Shown here: positions 10,024 through 19,544 of the stretch, one piece after another
Numbering within the stretch: the stretch's first letter is position 1
Layout of the letters: each line of letters opens with the position of its first letter
DNA from: Chlorobiota bacterium
GTDB taxonomy: Bacteria > Bacteroidota > Bacteroidia > Bacteroidales > F082
Reading direction: 5' to 3'
Assembly: GCA_013151215.1 (NCBI GenBank)
Contig: JAADIS010000051.1
Span: 12,462-76,461, forward strand
Length of the DNA stretch: 64,000 nt
Made by a program: the position numbers and the translations under genes
Notes under the pieces: generated by a model
What the model was told of the DNA's origin: nothing
Seen by the model: only the letters and a program-made list of their open reading frames with translations
The model's database searches: none

Positions 10024-12438
10024 ATGACCGCAAAGTATTCTAAAATACTAGTCATCAGCATTATAATGCTCAATTCCGTTATTGTTAATTCTCAAACAGT
10101 ATATGTTTTCGATGAGCAAACCGGAAAACCCATAAGTAATGTCTTTGTTTACAGCAGCAACCAAAAAACAACCACTATTACAAACAGCTCGGGCATAGCC
10201 GACCTAAGCGAGTTCTCGGAAGAGGAGAAAATCATATTTCAACATACAAGTTATTATCTACTTGCCACCAATAAGCACAAATTGAGGCGGCAGAATCTCC
10301 GCGTGGGCATGAACGAAAACTTCGTCAAGCTGAGCGAAGTGGTCGTCTCTGCCAGCAAGTGGGAAGAAAACACATCGGAGATACCGAACAAGATAGCGAT
10401 CATCAAAAAAAAGGACATTATCTTCGGCAATCCACAAACTTCCGCCGATATGCTTGGCAATAGTGGTGAGGTATATGTCCAAAAAAGTCAATTGGGAGGT
10501 GGCAGCCCAATGTTGAGGGGATTTGCCGCAAATTCGATCTTATTGATTGTTGATGGCGTTAGGATGAATAACGCGATATACAGGAGCGGCAACCTCCAGA
10601 ACGTACTCCAGGCCGACGTGAACAGCCTGGAGAGCACCGAAGTGATTTTTGGCCCCGGAACGAACATCTATGGCAGCGACGCACTCGGCGGAGTAATCGA
10701 TTTCCACCTAATCAGCCCTGAGTTCTCAAGTTCGGAAAAATGGCATACCAAAGGCAATGCCTTGACAAGGTTCTCCACTGCCAATTTTGAAAGGACTTTA
10801 CATGCCGACATAAACTCTGCCAACGACAAATGGGCTTTTGTGGCATCGTTCTCCCTTAGCTCATTCGATGATTTGTTAATGGGGAAAAACGGCAACGAAT
10901 ACCTTCAGCGAAACGAATATGTGAAAAGAGTTGACGGAAAAGATTCCGTTTTTAAAAACGACAAGCCTGATTTACAGAAATTCTCGGGCTATAAGCAGCT
11001 GAACTTTACCACTAAGCTCAGCAACAGGTTCAGCAAGAGCATTAACTGGACCTATAGTCTGTATTTGTCGAAGACTTCCGACCTGCCGCGCTACGACAGG
11101 TTGTTGCAGGAGAAAAACGGCAGGCCGAAATATGCGAAGTGGTTTTATTCCCCCCAACAGTGGCTTATGAACAGCTTAAGGCTCGACTTCCACAATGCGA
11201 CAAAAGCATTCGACCAGGCTGAAATTATTATTGCCTTCCAAAATGTCAAAGAGGGCAGGAACGACAGGAAGCTGAACAAGGATTGGCTCAGGGAAAGAAC
11301 AGAATCGGTAAACATACTCTCGGCCAATGCCGATTTTGACAAACAAATAAACGCATCCAATATTATATTCTATGGTCTGGAGTTTATCTATAACGATGTG
11401 GTTTCCGAAGGTTTGCAGCGGAACATAGTTAGCGGGGAACAGGAAACCGTTGCCAGCCGCTATCCTGACGGAGGCAACAAATACTATCATTCAGGAGTTT
11501 ACGCAAGTTATAAAAAGAACTTCCTTAAAACCCCAGCCACTTTCCAAGCAGGAATCAGATATTCGTTTGTTAGTTTAAAATCCACTTTCAACGACACTTC
11601 GTTTTACAAACTGCCATATAGCGGGATAAGCCTAAACAATGCCGCATTTACGGCCAGCTCCGGAATTGTTTACCGCCCCGGGCAATGGCAGCTGAGCCTT
11701 AACCTATCATCGGGCTTCAGGGCTCCGAACCTTGATGATGTTGCCAAAGTCTTTGATTCGGAACCCGGTAATGTTGTTGTTCCGAACGAGGACCTAAAGC
11801 CGGAATACCTTTATAATTCCGAAATAAGCGTCCATCGCAGTTTCAGCACAAAAGCCTCAATACGGCTTACCGGGTTTTATTCATACTTGAACAATGCTAT
11901 GGTCAGGCGCGACTACACCTTAAACGGTGCCGACTCGATTATGTACGATGGTGAGATGAGCAAAGTAGAGGCAGTTGTAAACGCCTCTTATGCTAATATT
12001 TACGGAGGAAGCGCCCTTATTGAAATTCAATTGGCAAAATACCTTGGGTTCAACACCGCGGTCTCATATATCAAAGGAGTTGACGATGCCGGCGAAGCCT
12101 TGCGTCACGCACCTCCCCTATTTGGCAATACTTCATTAACCTACGAGCAAAGCCAGCTGAAGCTTGAAATAAGCGCAGCCTATAACGCAGCCGTTGCATA
12201 TAAGAACCTTGCGCCTTCCGAAAGGGACAAAGCCTATATGTATGCCACCGACGAAAACGGAGACCCCTGGTCCCCATCATGGTGGACATTGAACTTGAGG
12301 TCTTCATTTGCCTTCAGCGAAAGATTTATTGCCAATATTGCAATCGAAAACATCCTGAACCAAAGATATCGGCCATATTCATCAGGCATAGCCCAATCGG
12401 GCAGGAATCTTATTCTATCGGTGAGGTATAGTTTTTAA
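10024..12438 (+). CDS. TonB-dependent receptor (heme/hemoglobin-receptor-like), with N-terminal carboxypeptidase-regulatory-like domain
   Basis: Plug domain PMLRGFAANSILLIVDGVRMNNAIYRSGNLQNV; GPGTNIYGSDALGGVIDF; beta-barrel ending in ILSVRYSF. Confidence 0.9.
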   Translation: MTAKYSKILVISIIMLNSVIVNSQTVYVFDEQTGKPISNVFVYSSNQKTTTITNSSGIADLSEFSEEEKIIFQHTSYYLLATNKHKLRRQNLRVGMNENFVKLSEVVVSASKWEENTSEIPNKIAIIKKKDIIFGNPQTSADMLGNSGEVYVQKSQLGGGSPMLRGFAANSILLIVDGVRMNNAIYRSGNLQNVLQADVNSLESTEVIFGPGTNIYGSDALGGVIDFHLISPEFSSSEKWHTKGNALTRFSTANFERTLHADINSANDKWAFVASFSLSSFDDLLMGKNGNEYLQRNEYVKRVDGKDSVFKNDKPDLQKFSGYKQLNFTTKLSNRFSKSINWTYSLYLSKTSDLPRYDRLLQEKNGRPKYAKWFYSPQQWLMNSLRLDFHNATKAFDQAEIIIAFQNVKEGRNDRKLNKDWLRERTESVNILSANADFDKQINASNIIFYGLEFIYNDVVSEGLQRNIVSGEQETVASRYPDGGNKYYHSGVYASYKKNFLKTPATFQAGIRYSFVSLKSTFNDTSFYKLPYSGISLNNAAFTASSGIVYRPGQWQLSLNLSSGFRAPNLDDVAKVFDSEPGNVVVPNEDLKPEYLYNSEISVHRSFSTKASIRLTGFYSYLNNAMVRRDYTLNGADSIMYDGEMSKVEAVVNASYANIYGGSALIEIQLAKYLGFNTAVSYIKGVDDAGEALRHAPPLFGNTSLTYEQSQLKLEISAAYNAAVAYKNLAPSERDKAYMYATDENGDPWSPSWWTLNLRSSFAFSERFIANIAIENILNQRYRPYSSGIAQSGRNLILSVRYSF

Positions 12439-12447
12439 CAAATTGTC

Positions 12448-12477
12448 TTGTTTGTAAACATAAAATAATTATTTTTG
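12448..12477 (+). promoter_or_regulatory. Candidate Bacteroidota-type promoter for tRNA-Met
   Basis: TTG (12448-12450), 19 nt gap, TATTTTTG (12470-12477), matching the TTG / TAnnTTTG architecture; tRNA begins 12 nt downstream. Confidence 0.55.
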
Positions 12478-12488
12478 CGCCCTCAAAA

Positions 12489-12562
12489 GGCGAGGTAGCT
12501 CAGTTGGTTAGAGCGTCGGATTCATAACCCGGAGGTCCCGAGTTCAATTCTCGGTCTCGCTA
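12489..12562 (+). tRNA. tRNA-Met (CAT anticodon)
   Basis: ggcgaggtagctcagttggttagagcgtcggattcataacccggaggtcccgagttcaattctcggtctcgcta: D arm, TTCATAA anticodon loop, T arm ccgag-ttcaatt-ctcgg and acceptor pairing are present; CCA not fully encoded. Confidence 0.93.
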
Positions 12563-12571
12563 CAGGCAAAG

Positions 12572-12604
12572 CCCCTTAATTGATTGATAATTAAGGGGTT
12601 TTAT
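12572..12604 (+). terminator. Intrinsic terminator downstream of tRNA-Met
   Basis: ccccttaatt-gattgat-aattaagggg perfect 10-bp stem followed by tttta. Confidence 0.8.
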
Positions 12605-12626
12605 TGTTTTATCACTATTTTTTGCG

Positions 12627-12972
12627 ATGAAACCCAATATAATAATTGTCATAATTGTACTTTTAGGTTCGGCTTTATTGGGCCAAGGGGAAAATTCGTT
12701 TACCAATGACAGGCATAGGTTCGGGAATCATGAAAAACTGGATTTTGAGGTTTATTATAATTACGGGCTAATTTATACCAAGGTGGGCAATCTTATTTTA
12801 AAAGCTGACAGCATATATCAAGAACAATGCAATAATAAGCGATTCGGACAAGGCCTATCTGTGGGTCAGTACCGGCAACAGGATTCCGTTAAAGATAAGC
12901 GTTAAAACACCGATAGGCAGGATCGACATAATCTACTTGAACAACAATGTATTTATCAGCAGCATTAATTAG
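12627..12972 (+). pseudogene. DUF3108-family protein remnant with internal deletion and frameshift
   Basis: Frame 0 gives signal peptide + HEKLDFEVYYNYGLIYTKVGNLILKADSIYQ (N-terminal DUF3108-like). A second frame continues as IISDSDKAYLWVSTGNRIPLKISVKTPIGRIDIIYLNNNVFISSIN*, resembling the DUF3108 C-terminus. The family's central portion is absent. Confidence 0.6.
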
Positions 12973-13025
12973 GCCGACTGAAGCAAAACATCGAAAAAAA
13001 AATAACTTTGCAAAAATTTTAGATC

Positions 13026-13772
13026 ATGGCTTTAGTAAACTCTTTTGAAAAAGAAGGAAATTTTCTTTTCCGTCATAGAGGTGAAATACCACTAGTATTA
13101 TTTATTGCCGCCATACCCGTAATTTATTTTACCGACTTTGGGTATATGAGCCAGGAATGGATTACTTTTATTAGTGTTCTCTCATTTGCATTAAGTTTTA
13201 TTGGCCTGATTTACAGGTCAATAGCAATCGCAACCACACCTAAGGGCACCAGCGGGCGCAATACTAAGGAAGGCCAGGTAGCAGAGAGCCTAAATACCAG
13301 CGGAATATATTCGACCGTAAGGCATCCTCTTTACGTGGGCAATTATTTTATGTGGATAGGGATAGTGTCATTCACCTTCAATTGGGCATTCGTGATTATA
13401 GTTACTCTGGCTTTTTGGCTTTATTACGAAAGGATAATGTTTGCGGAAGAGAGGTTCCTGGAAAGAAAATTTGGCGACAGTTATATGAACTGGGCAAATA
13501 AAACGCCGGCATTCATCCCCTCATATAAAAACTATATAAAAAATGTCGTGCCATTTTCTTTCGTCAGTATTTTGCGAAGGGAATATTCAGGACTTCTGGC
13601 AACGGTAACAAGTTTCGTTTTTATTGATGATCTAAGAAGATATTTTATCGAAGGATCTTTCCATGCACAAACAACAGGGCATTATATTCTTCTGGGCACT
13701 GCCATTATAGCCTTGACCCTAAGAAGTTTAAAGCACTATACAGGCCTTTTAAAAGAAGAAGGGCGCTCTTGA
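13026..13772 (+). CDS. Isoprenylcysteine carboxyl methyltransferase-family membrane methyltransferase (lipid A 1-phosphate methyltransferase LmtA-like)
   Basis: Multiple TMs; GIYSTVRHPLYVGNYFMWIG and YYERIMFAEERFLERKFGDSYMNWANKTPAFIP, the ICMT/PEMT signature. Confidence 0.75.
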   Translation: MALVNSFEKEGNFLFRHRGEIPLVLFIAAIPVIYFTDFGYMSQEWITFISVLSFALSFIGLIYRSIAIATTPKGTSGRNTKEGQVAESLNTSGIYSTVRHPLYVGNYFMWIGIVSFTFNWAFVIIVTLAFWLYYERIMFAEERFLERKFGDSYMNWANKTPAFIPSYKNYIKNVVPFSFVSILRREYSGLLATVTSFVFIDDLRRYFIEGSFHAQTTGHYILLGTAIIALTLRSLKHYTGLLKEEGRS

Positions 13773-13773
13773 G

Positions 13774-14661
13774 ATGATAAAAAACCCCATTGTTCATATT
13801 GCTGCTGCGACATCCATGTTCTTTTGGGGCTTCACCTATATATGGTCAAAACTGGTTTTTGAGACTTATACCCCCTTAACGACCATAACAATACGTTTAT
13901 CTTTATCATTCATTGCACTTTTTGCCTATCTGCTTATTACAAACCAGTTTGAGAAAATTAAAAAGGAGCACCGAAAGTTATTATTGATAAGTTCAATCTT
14001 CAATCCGTTCCTTTACTTTCTAGGCGAATATTACGGCCTCGACAGGGTGTCGGCAAGCCTCAGCGCCGTTATAATTTCCACGATACCGATATTTACAGCA
14101 TTTGCAGCAAGGCGTTTTTTCAATGAGAAACTCAGCTTACTGAACATTTTAGGGCTTATTGTATCATTCGGGGGAGTTCTGATGCTAATCTTTAAGGAAG
14201 ATTTCAGCCTGAACGCCTCGCCATTAGGTCTTTTATTTCTATTTCTTGCAGTATTTTCAGCAGTAATTTATTCGGTTATGGTTAAAAAGCTAACTGATCA
14301 CTACTCACCGATAACGATAATAGCAAATCAAAATTTAATAGGCGCCCTATTGTTTCTACCTCTATTCTTAACAATTGATTTTGTATCGTTTATAAGCATA
14401 ATACCTGATACTGTTACTATTCTTTCCTTATTTATGCTGGCCATATTCGGATCTTCGGTTTGCTACGTACTTTATGCTTTTGTTATTAAAAACCTTGAAC
14501 TTAGCAAAGCAAATATTTACACTAATCTAATACCTATTTTTGCCGGAATAAGCTCATATTTTTTCCTCGACGAAAAATTTAACTCATTAAAAATTATTGG
14601 AATGCTAACGGTAATATCCGGAATTATCCTCTCCCAGCTAAAATTCAAAAGCAAAATATAA
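13774..14661 (+). CDS. EamA-family DMT transporter
   Basis: Ten hydrophobic segments in two EamA halves (FFWGFTYIWSKLVFETYTPLT; SVCYVLYAFVIKNLELSKANIYTNLIPIFA). Confidence 0.9.
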   Translation: MIKNPIVHIAAATSMFFWGFTYIWSKLVFETYTPLTTITIRLSLSFIALFAYLLITNQFEKIKKEHRKLLLISSIFNPFLYFLGEYYGLDRVSASLSAVIISTIPIFTAFAARRFFNEKLSLLNILGLIVSFGGVLMLIFKEDFSLNASPLGLLFLFLAVFSAVIYSVMVKKLTDHYSPITIIANQNLIGALLFLPLFLTIDFVSFISIIPDTVTILSLFMLAIFGSSVCYVLYAFVIKNLELSKANIYTNLIPIFAGISSYFFLDEKFNSLKIIGMLTVISGIILSQLKFKSKI

Positions 14662-14755
14662 CTCAAATACCTTCCCGCCTTTAACTTTAATTATATAACT
14701 TTGTTTTTGTGATTGAGATTATCCGTCAATAAGTTTATTTTTGAAGAAAAAAGAC

Positions 14756-15901
14756 ATGAAGAAAATACTTGTATTAGGGTGCGGCCTTGTGGGTGGGCCG
14801 ATTGCCCTGGACTTGAGCGCCGACAATAATTTTGAAGTGAGCATCGCCGACATCGACGGCGAAAAATTACAAAACATAAGAACTAAGGATATCAAAACCA
14901 TAAAGGCCGACTTAAGCTCGCAAGAAACAGTAATAGGCTTATTGCAGGATTTTGACTATGCGGTAAACGCAACACCCGGCTTTATGGGATTCAACAGCCT
15001 AAAATCGTGTATCTTAAGCGGTACTGACACTATCGACATTGCTTTTTACCCCGAAAACCCGGCCGATCTAAACCAGCTGGCAACGGAAAAAAACGTCAGG
15101 GTAATCTGCGATATCGGCCTTGCCCCCGGCATGAGCAACTTGCTGAGCGGATATGCGGCCTCAAAACTCGACACTATTGAAAACTTGAAAATTTTTGTCG
15201 GCGGCTTGCCAAAGCTTAGAACTCAACCATGGGAATACAAGGCCGTGTTCTCACCAACCGACGTGATAGAGGAATACACTCGCACTGCAAGAGTTGTAGA
15301 GAACTATGAAGTAGTCGGGAAAGAGCCCCTTACTGAAATCGAACATCTCGAATTCGACAACATTGGAACCCTGGAGGCTTTTAACAGCGATGGTCTGCGT
15401 TCGCTTTTATGGACGATAAAGGCAAAAAACATGTACGAAAAAACTTTGCGCTATCCCGGTTATGCCGCTAAGATAAAGCTGCTTTCGGAAAATGGGTTCT
15501 TCGATACGAAGAAAGCAGATTTCAATAACGCAAGCCTCTCCCCTCTCGAAATGACCAGCAGGATTCTTTTTGATCAATGGAAATTAAAGAAAAACGAAAT
15601 TGATCTCACAGTGATGAGGATTATTGCAGAAGGAGTAAAAGATGGCAGGAAATTACGCCATAGTTTCGAGCTATACGACGAGTTCGACAAGGAAACAGGC
15701 ATACATTCCATGGCAAGGACCACGGGCTATACGGCCTCGGTGGCATTGCGAATGATCGACCGAGGGCTATACACCAAAGCAGGCATTTGCTTCCCCGAAC
15801 ACCTTGGCAGCAATAAACATATCGTGGATTTTATGCTGAACGGCTTAAAGGACAAGAACATCACATACTCAATAAAAACGGAAGAAGCTGGAAATTTTTA
15901 A
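14756..15901 (+). CDS. Saccharopine dehydrogenase-family NAD(P)-binding protein (lysine 6-dehydrogenase-like)
   Basis: Rossmann KKILVLGCGLVGGPIALDLS; CDIGLAPGMSNLLSGYAA; ATG at 14756 possible (track start 14741). Confidence 0.85.
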   Translation: MKKILVLGCGLVGGPIALDLSADNNFEVSIADIDGEKLQNIRTKDIKTIKADLSSQETVIGLLQDFDYAVNATPGFMGFNSLKSCILSGTDTIDIAFYPENPADLNQLATEKNVRVICDIGLAPGMSNLLSGYAASKLDTIENLKIFVGGLPKLRTQPWEYKAVFSPTDVIEEYTRTARVVENYEVVGKEPLTEIEHLEFDNIGTLEAFNSDGLRSLLWTIKAKNMYEKTLRYPGYAAKIKLLSENGFFDTKKADFNNASLSPLEMTSRILFDQWKLKKNEIDLTVMRIIAEGVKDGRKLRHSFELYDEFDKETGIHSMARTTGYTASVALRMIDRGLYTKAGICFPEHLGSNKHIVDFMLNGLKDKNITYSIKTEEAGNF

Positions 15902-15967
15902 TTTCGAGGAAAATTTATCTTTACCAATATTATTTATCTCGACAAATAAAAAAAATCAAGTCTGTTT

Positions 15968-18169
15968 ATGAGCGAAAAGGCTAAAAAGTTTGGTGCGATA
16001 GCAGGGGTGTTCACTCCTTCCATATTAACCATCCTGGGAGTGATTATGTATTTGCGCCTGGGCTGGGTTACCGGCGTGGCAGGGCTTTGGGGCACATTGG
16101 CGATAATAGTGCTAGCCCATGTCATTTCGATCACTACGGGCCTGAGCATTTCATCCATTGCAACCGACAAAAAAATAAAGGCCGGGGGCATTTACTATAT
16201 TTTGTCGCGATCGCTCGGACTGCCCATGGGCGGATCTATCGGGATCACGCTATTTATCGGCACTGCCCTTTCTATCTCATTGTATGTTGTTGGTTTTACC
16301 GAAAACTTTTTATCGCTGGATTATATTCAACAACTCATCGGAATCAGCGGGATAAGCGCTGACAGCATCCGGGTAGTGGGCTCGCTTGTTCTTGTTTTAT
16401 TGGTAATAATTGCATTTATAAGCACCGATATTGCCATAAAGTCACAATTTATCATACTTGCTGCAATAGCACTCTCGATCATTTCGGTAGTTGTTGGTTT
16501 GTTTATTAACCACCCTACAATAGAAACACAGGAAATAGTCAAGCCTTTTCACGATTTTACTTTTGAGCAGGTATTTGCGATATTCTTTCCTGCCGTAACC
16601 GGATTTACAGCCGGGGTCGCCATGTCGGGCGATCTAAAAAATCCCGTCAAGGATATCCCAAGAGGAACATTGCTTAGTATCGGTGTCGGTCTTGCTGTTT
16701 ACATCAGTCTTGCAATTTTATTTTACTTCTTTGTGGATCAGTCATTATTAATAAACAACTACAACTTTTTATTGACCATAGCCTGGATACCTGCCCTGTT
16801 GATAGCAGGAATCTGGGGTGCAACGCTATCGTCAGCCCTTGGCGGGATTTTAGGAGGCCCAAGGATTATTCAGGCGGTGGCCCAGGACAAAATCGTCCCC
16901 AAAATACTGGGAAAAGGATATGGCGTAAACAACGAGCCGCGCAACGCATTGATATTCACCTTTATATTATCTGAAATCGGTATCCTGATCGGGGACTTGA
17001 ACATTATAGCAAGTATCGTAAGCATGTTTTATTTAACAGCCTATGGTTTTATCAATCTTGCTTTTGCGCTTGAGAAATGGGCCAGTACCGATTTCAGGCC
17101 TTCGTTCAAAATATCCATCTGGATAGGGATTGTCGGCTTTTTCGCCAGTTTCTTCATTATGTTCCAACTGGACATCATCTCAATGTTCGGCTCGCTGTTG
17201 GTACTTGGGCTAGTTTATCATTTTATCAGCCGCAAGCAGCTGCATCTTGAAATAGGGGATGTTTGGCAAAGCGTTTGGTCGTCCATACTCAGGAAACTAC
17301 TTACCCTGCTCTCGAAGTCCAGTGTCAACGTAAGGAATTGGCGGCCCAATATATTGTTGTTTAGCGGAGGAACTTATACAAGGCCTTATCTTATAGAGTT
17401 CGGAAAGGCACTGGTGGGAAACTACGGCCTAATATCCAACTTCATTTTAGTCCTCAATAAAACATCAAAGGTTTTGTTCCCGAAACATAAGCAGGCTATT
17501 ACCAAAAACGACGATATCGATACAGAAGGCGTATTTACGCGAATCCAGGAATGCAATGATATTTATGACGGGATCGAAAGCATTTCAGCAACTTATGGTT
17601 TTTCCGGCGTTGAGCCGAACACAGTTGTGATGGGCTGGGGGCGACATACCGAGAACCCTCAGCGTTTTGCCAAAATGTACAAGCATCTGTGCGATCTGGA
17701 TTTAAATATCGTAATGCTCGATTATGACAAGGAAGATAAATTTGGTGAGTACAGGAATATAGACATCTGGTGGCGGGGCGGATCGAACAACGGGAATTTG
17801 ATACTTTCTCTTATAAAATACCTAAGGGCATCCTATAAATGGCGACATGTTAAAATCAGGATCTTAATAGTGAACTACCACAATGCTAAGAAAACCAAGA
17901 TTCACAGGATGGCCAAAGAAGCGCTCCATAAGATGAGAATGGATGCCGAAGTCAAAGTTATCAACAACGAAACCGAGAAACTCCCTGTGAACCAAATAAT
18001 AAAAGAAGAATCAAAGAATGCCGACTTAATATTCCTGGGGCTTGCGGAGGTAAGTACCGGGAAAGAAACTGAATTTATCGAACGAGCCGACAGCTTGTTC
18101 AAGGACTTGGGAACCATTGCCCTTGTAAAAGCCTCTTCCTATTTCGACGAAATGTATATAGGCGTTTAG
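15968..18169 (+). CDS. APC-superfamily transporter, SLC12/cation-chloride-cotransporter-like, with cytosolic C-terminal domain
   Basis: GAIAGVFTPSILTILGVIMYLRLGWVTG N-terminus, FFPAVTGFTAGVAMSGDLKNPVKDIPRGTL, ALGGILGGPRIIQAVAQD; C-terminal region like the SLC12 cytosolic domain. Confidence 0.85.
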   Translation: MSEKAKKFGAIAGVFTPSILTILGVIMYLRLGWVTGVAGLWGTLAIIVLAHVISITTGLSISSIATDKKIKAGGIYYILSRSLGLPMGGSIGITLFIGTALSISLYVVGFTENFLSLDYIQQLIGISGISADSIRVVGSLVLVLLVIIAFISTDIAIKSQFIILAAIALSIISVVVGLFINHPTIETQEIVKPFHDFTFEQVFAIFFPAVTGFTAGVAMSGDLKNPVKDIPRGTLLSIGVGLAVYISLAILFYFFVDQSLLINNYNFLLTIAWIPALLIAGIWGATLSSALGGILGGPRIIQAVAQDKIVPKILGKGYGVNNEPRNALIFTFILSEIGILIGDLNIIASIVSMFYLTAYGFINLAFALEKWASTDFRPSFKISIWIGIVGFFASFFIMFQLDIISMFGSLLVLGLVYHFISRKQLHLEIGDVWQSVWSSILRKLLTLLSKSSVNVRNWRPNILLFSGGTYTRPYLIEFGKALVGNYGLISNFILVLNKTSKVLFPKHKQAITKNDDIDTEGVFTRIQECNDIYDGIESISATYGFSGVEPNTVVMGWGRHTENPQRFAKMYKHLCDLDLNIVMLDYDKEDKFGEYRNIDIWWRGGSNNGNLILSLIKYLRASYKWRHVKIRILIVNYHNAKKTKIHRMAKEALHKMRMDAEVKVINNETEKLPVNQIIKEESKNADLIFLGLAEVSTGKETEFIERADSLFKDLGTIALVKASSYFDEMYIGV

Positions 18170-18238
18170 TTTTGGATCATATATTTTTATTTAGGTGATT
18201 TATACATTACTTTTGCCCCTTGAACCAAACAACATATT

Positions 18239-19357
18239 ATGACTTTAAAGGTAATTGAAGTTGAAAACAAAAGCCAGATAAAGAGATTCGTGAACTTTGC
18301 TTTTGATCTTTATAAAAATTCGGAAAACTGGATTCCCCCAATTAAATCAGACGAGGTTTTTTCGATAAGCAAAGATAAAAACCCTGCTTATGAGTTTTGC
18401 GACTCAAAGTTCTGGATGCTTGAAAAAAACGGAAAGATTGTCGGCAGGATAGGTGCAATTATCAATAGTCATTATAATGATAAAACAAAGCAAAGACTCG
18501 GACGTATCAACCGCCCTGAATTTATAGACGACATTGAAGTTGCCGACAAATTATTCTCGCTTGCCGAAACATGGATAAAGGATAAGGGCATGGAACTGGC
18601 ACACGGCCCCCTGGGATTCACAAATATCGACCAGCAAGGGCTTTTGATTGAAGGTTTTGAATATTTGCCATCAATAGCCTCTGTTTACAATATGGATTAC
18701 TATCAGGGTCATTTCGACAGACTTGGCTACAAAAAGGAAAACGACTGGCTTGAATTTAGGCTTACGGTCGGTGATAGGGCAGTAAAAAAAGGTGCGCGAG
18801 GGGCTGCCCTGATAAAAAAAAGATATGGCTTCGAGTCGGTCAGCTTTAAAAACAGCAAAGAGCTTAAACAATATAGCCACACCGTATTCGACATTTTGAA
18901 CGAAGCATTTAAGGAGCTGCCTTATACCTCGCCCTTTACCGAGAAGATGATAGAGGCCTCAACAAAAAAATATTTCTCTATCCTCAATCCCAAGTTTGTG
19001 AAAATGGTAAAGAAAGACGATGAAGTGATTGGTTTTTTTGTCGGGCTTCCTTCCTTGTCCAAAGCCATGAAAAAAGCAAACGGCAATGTGTTCCCTTTCG
19101 GTATCTTACCGATAATGAAATCGTTGAAACATCCTGAGGTTATCGATATGCTTTTAACAGGGGTGAAGGAAGAATACCAGAGCAATGGCGTCGCAGTCAT
19201 CTTAATATCGGACCTTCAGCAAGAGATGATGAAGGCCGGAATCGACCAAATGGAGACCACGGGAGTTTTCGAGGTCAACCACAACGTAATCTCAAACTGG
19301 AAAAACTATGAGCATATCCAGCATAAACGCAGGAGATGTTTCGTAAAGAAACTTTAG
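18239..19357 (+). CDS. GNAT-fold N-acetyltransferase-like protein
   Basis: FWMLEKNGKIVGRIGAIINSHYND, LAHGPLGFTNIDQQGLLIEGFEYLPSIASVYN; double-GNAT-like family common in Bacteroidota. Confidence 0.7.
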   Translation: MTLKVIEVENKSQIKRFVNFAFDLYKNSENWIPPIKSDEVFSISKDKNPAYEFCDSKFWMLEKNGKIVGRIGAIINSHYNDKTKQRLGRINRPEFIDDIEVADKLFSLAETWIKDKGMELAHGPLGFTNIDQQGLLIEGFEYLPSIASVYNMDYYQGHFDRLGYKKENDWLEFRLTVGDRAVKKGARGAALIKKRYGFESVSFKNSKELKQYSHTVFDILNEAFKELPYTSPFTEKMIEASTKKYFSILNPKFVKMVKKDDEVIGFFVGLPSLSKAMKKANGNVFPFGILPIMKSLKHPEVIDMLLTGVKEEYQSNGVAVILISDLQQEMMKAGIDQMETTGVFEVNHNVISNWKNYEHIQHKRRRCFVKKL

Positions 19358-19544
19358 TTTATCTCACCGAATAGAAGGTCATCCTAAATTGCACTTCCAG
19401 TACTTTTGCAGCATCAAAGCCTTAACGGACGAGCAAACGCAATTATACGCTTTCCGTTGAATAATTCTAAATTTACATCGTTTGCAGAACCACCTGCTTA
19501 AATGCCTAATTTTGCATTTTTATATAACGAATTAGATTTTATTC

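Noticed and set aside
12489-13026. tRNA-Met flank considered as an integration site of a genomic island
   Set aside because: No integrase, no direct repeat of the tRNA 3' end seen, and flanking genes look chromosomal; the neighbouring remnant is better explained by gene decay.
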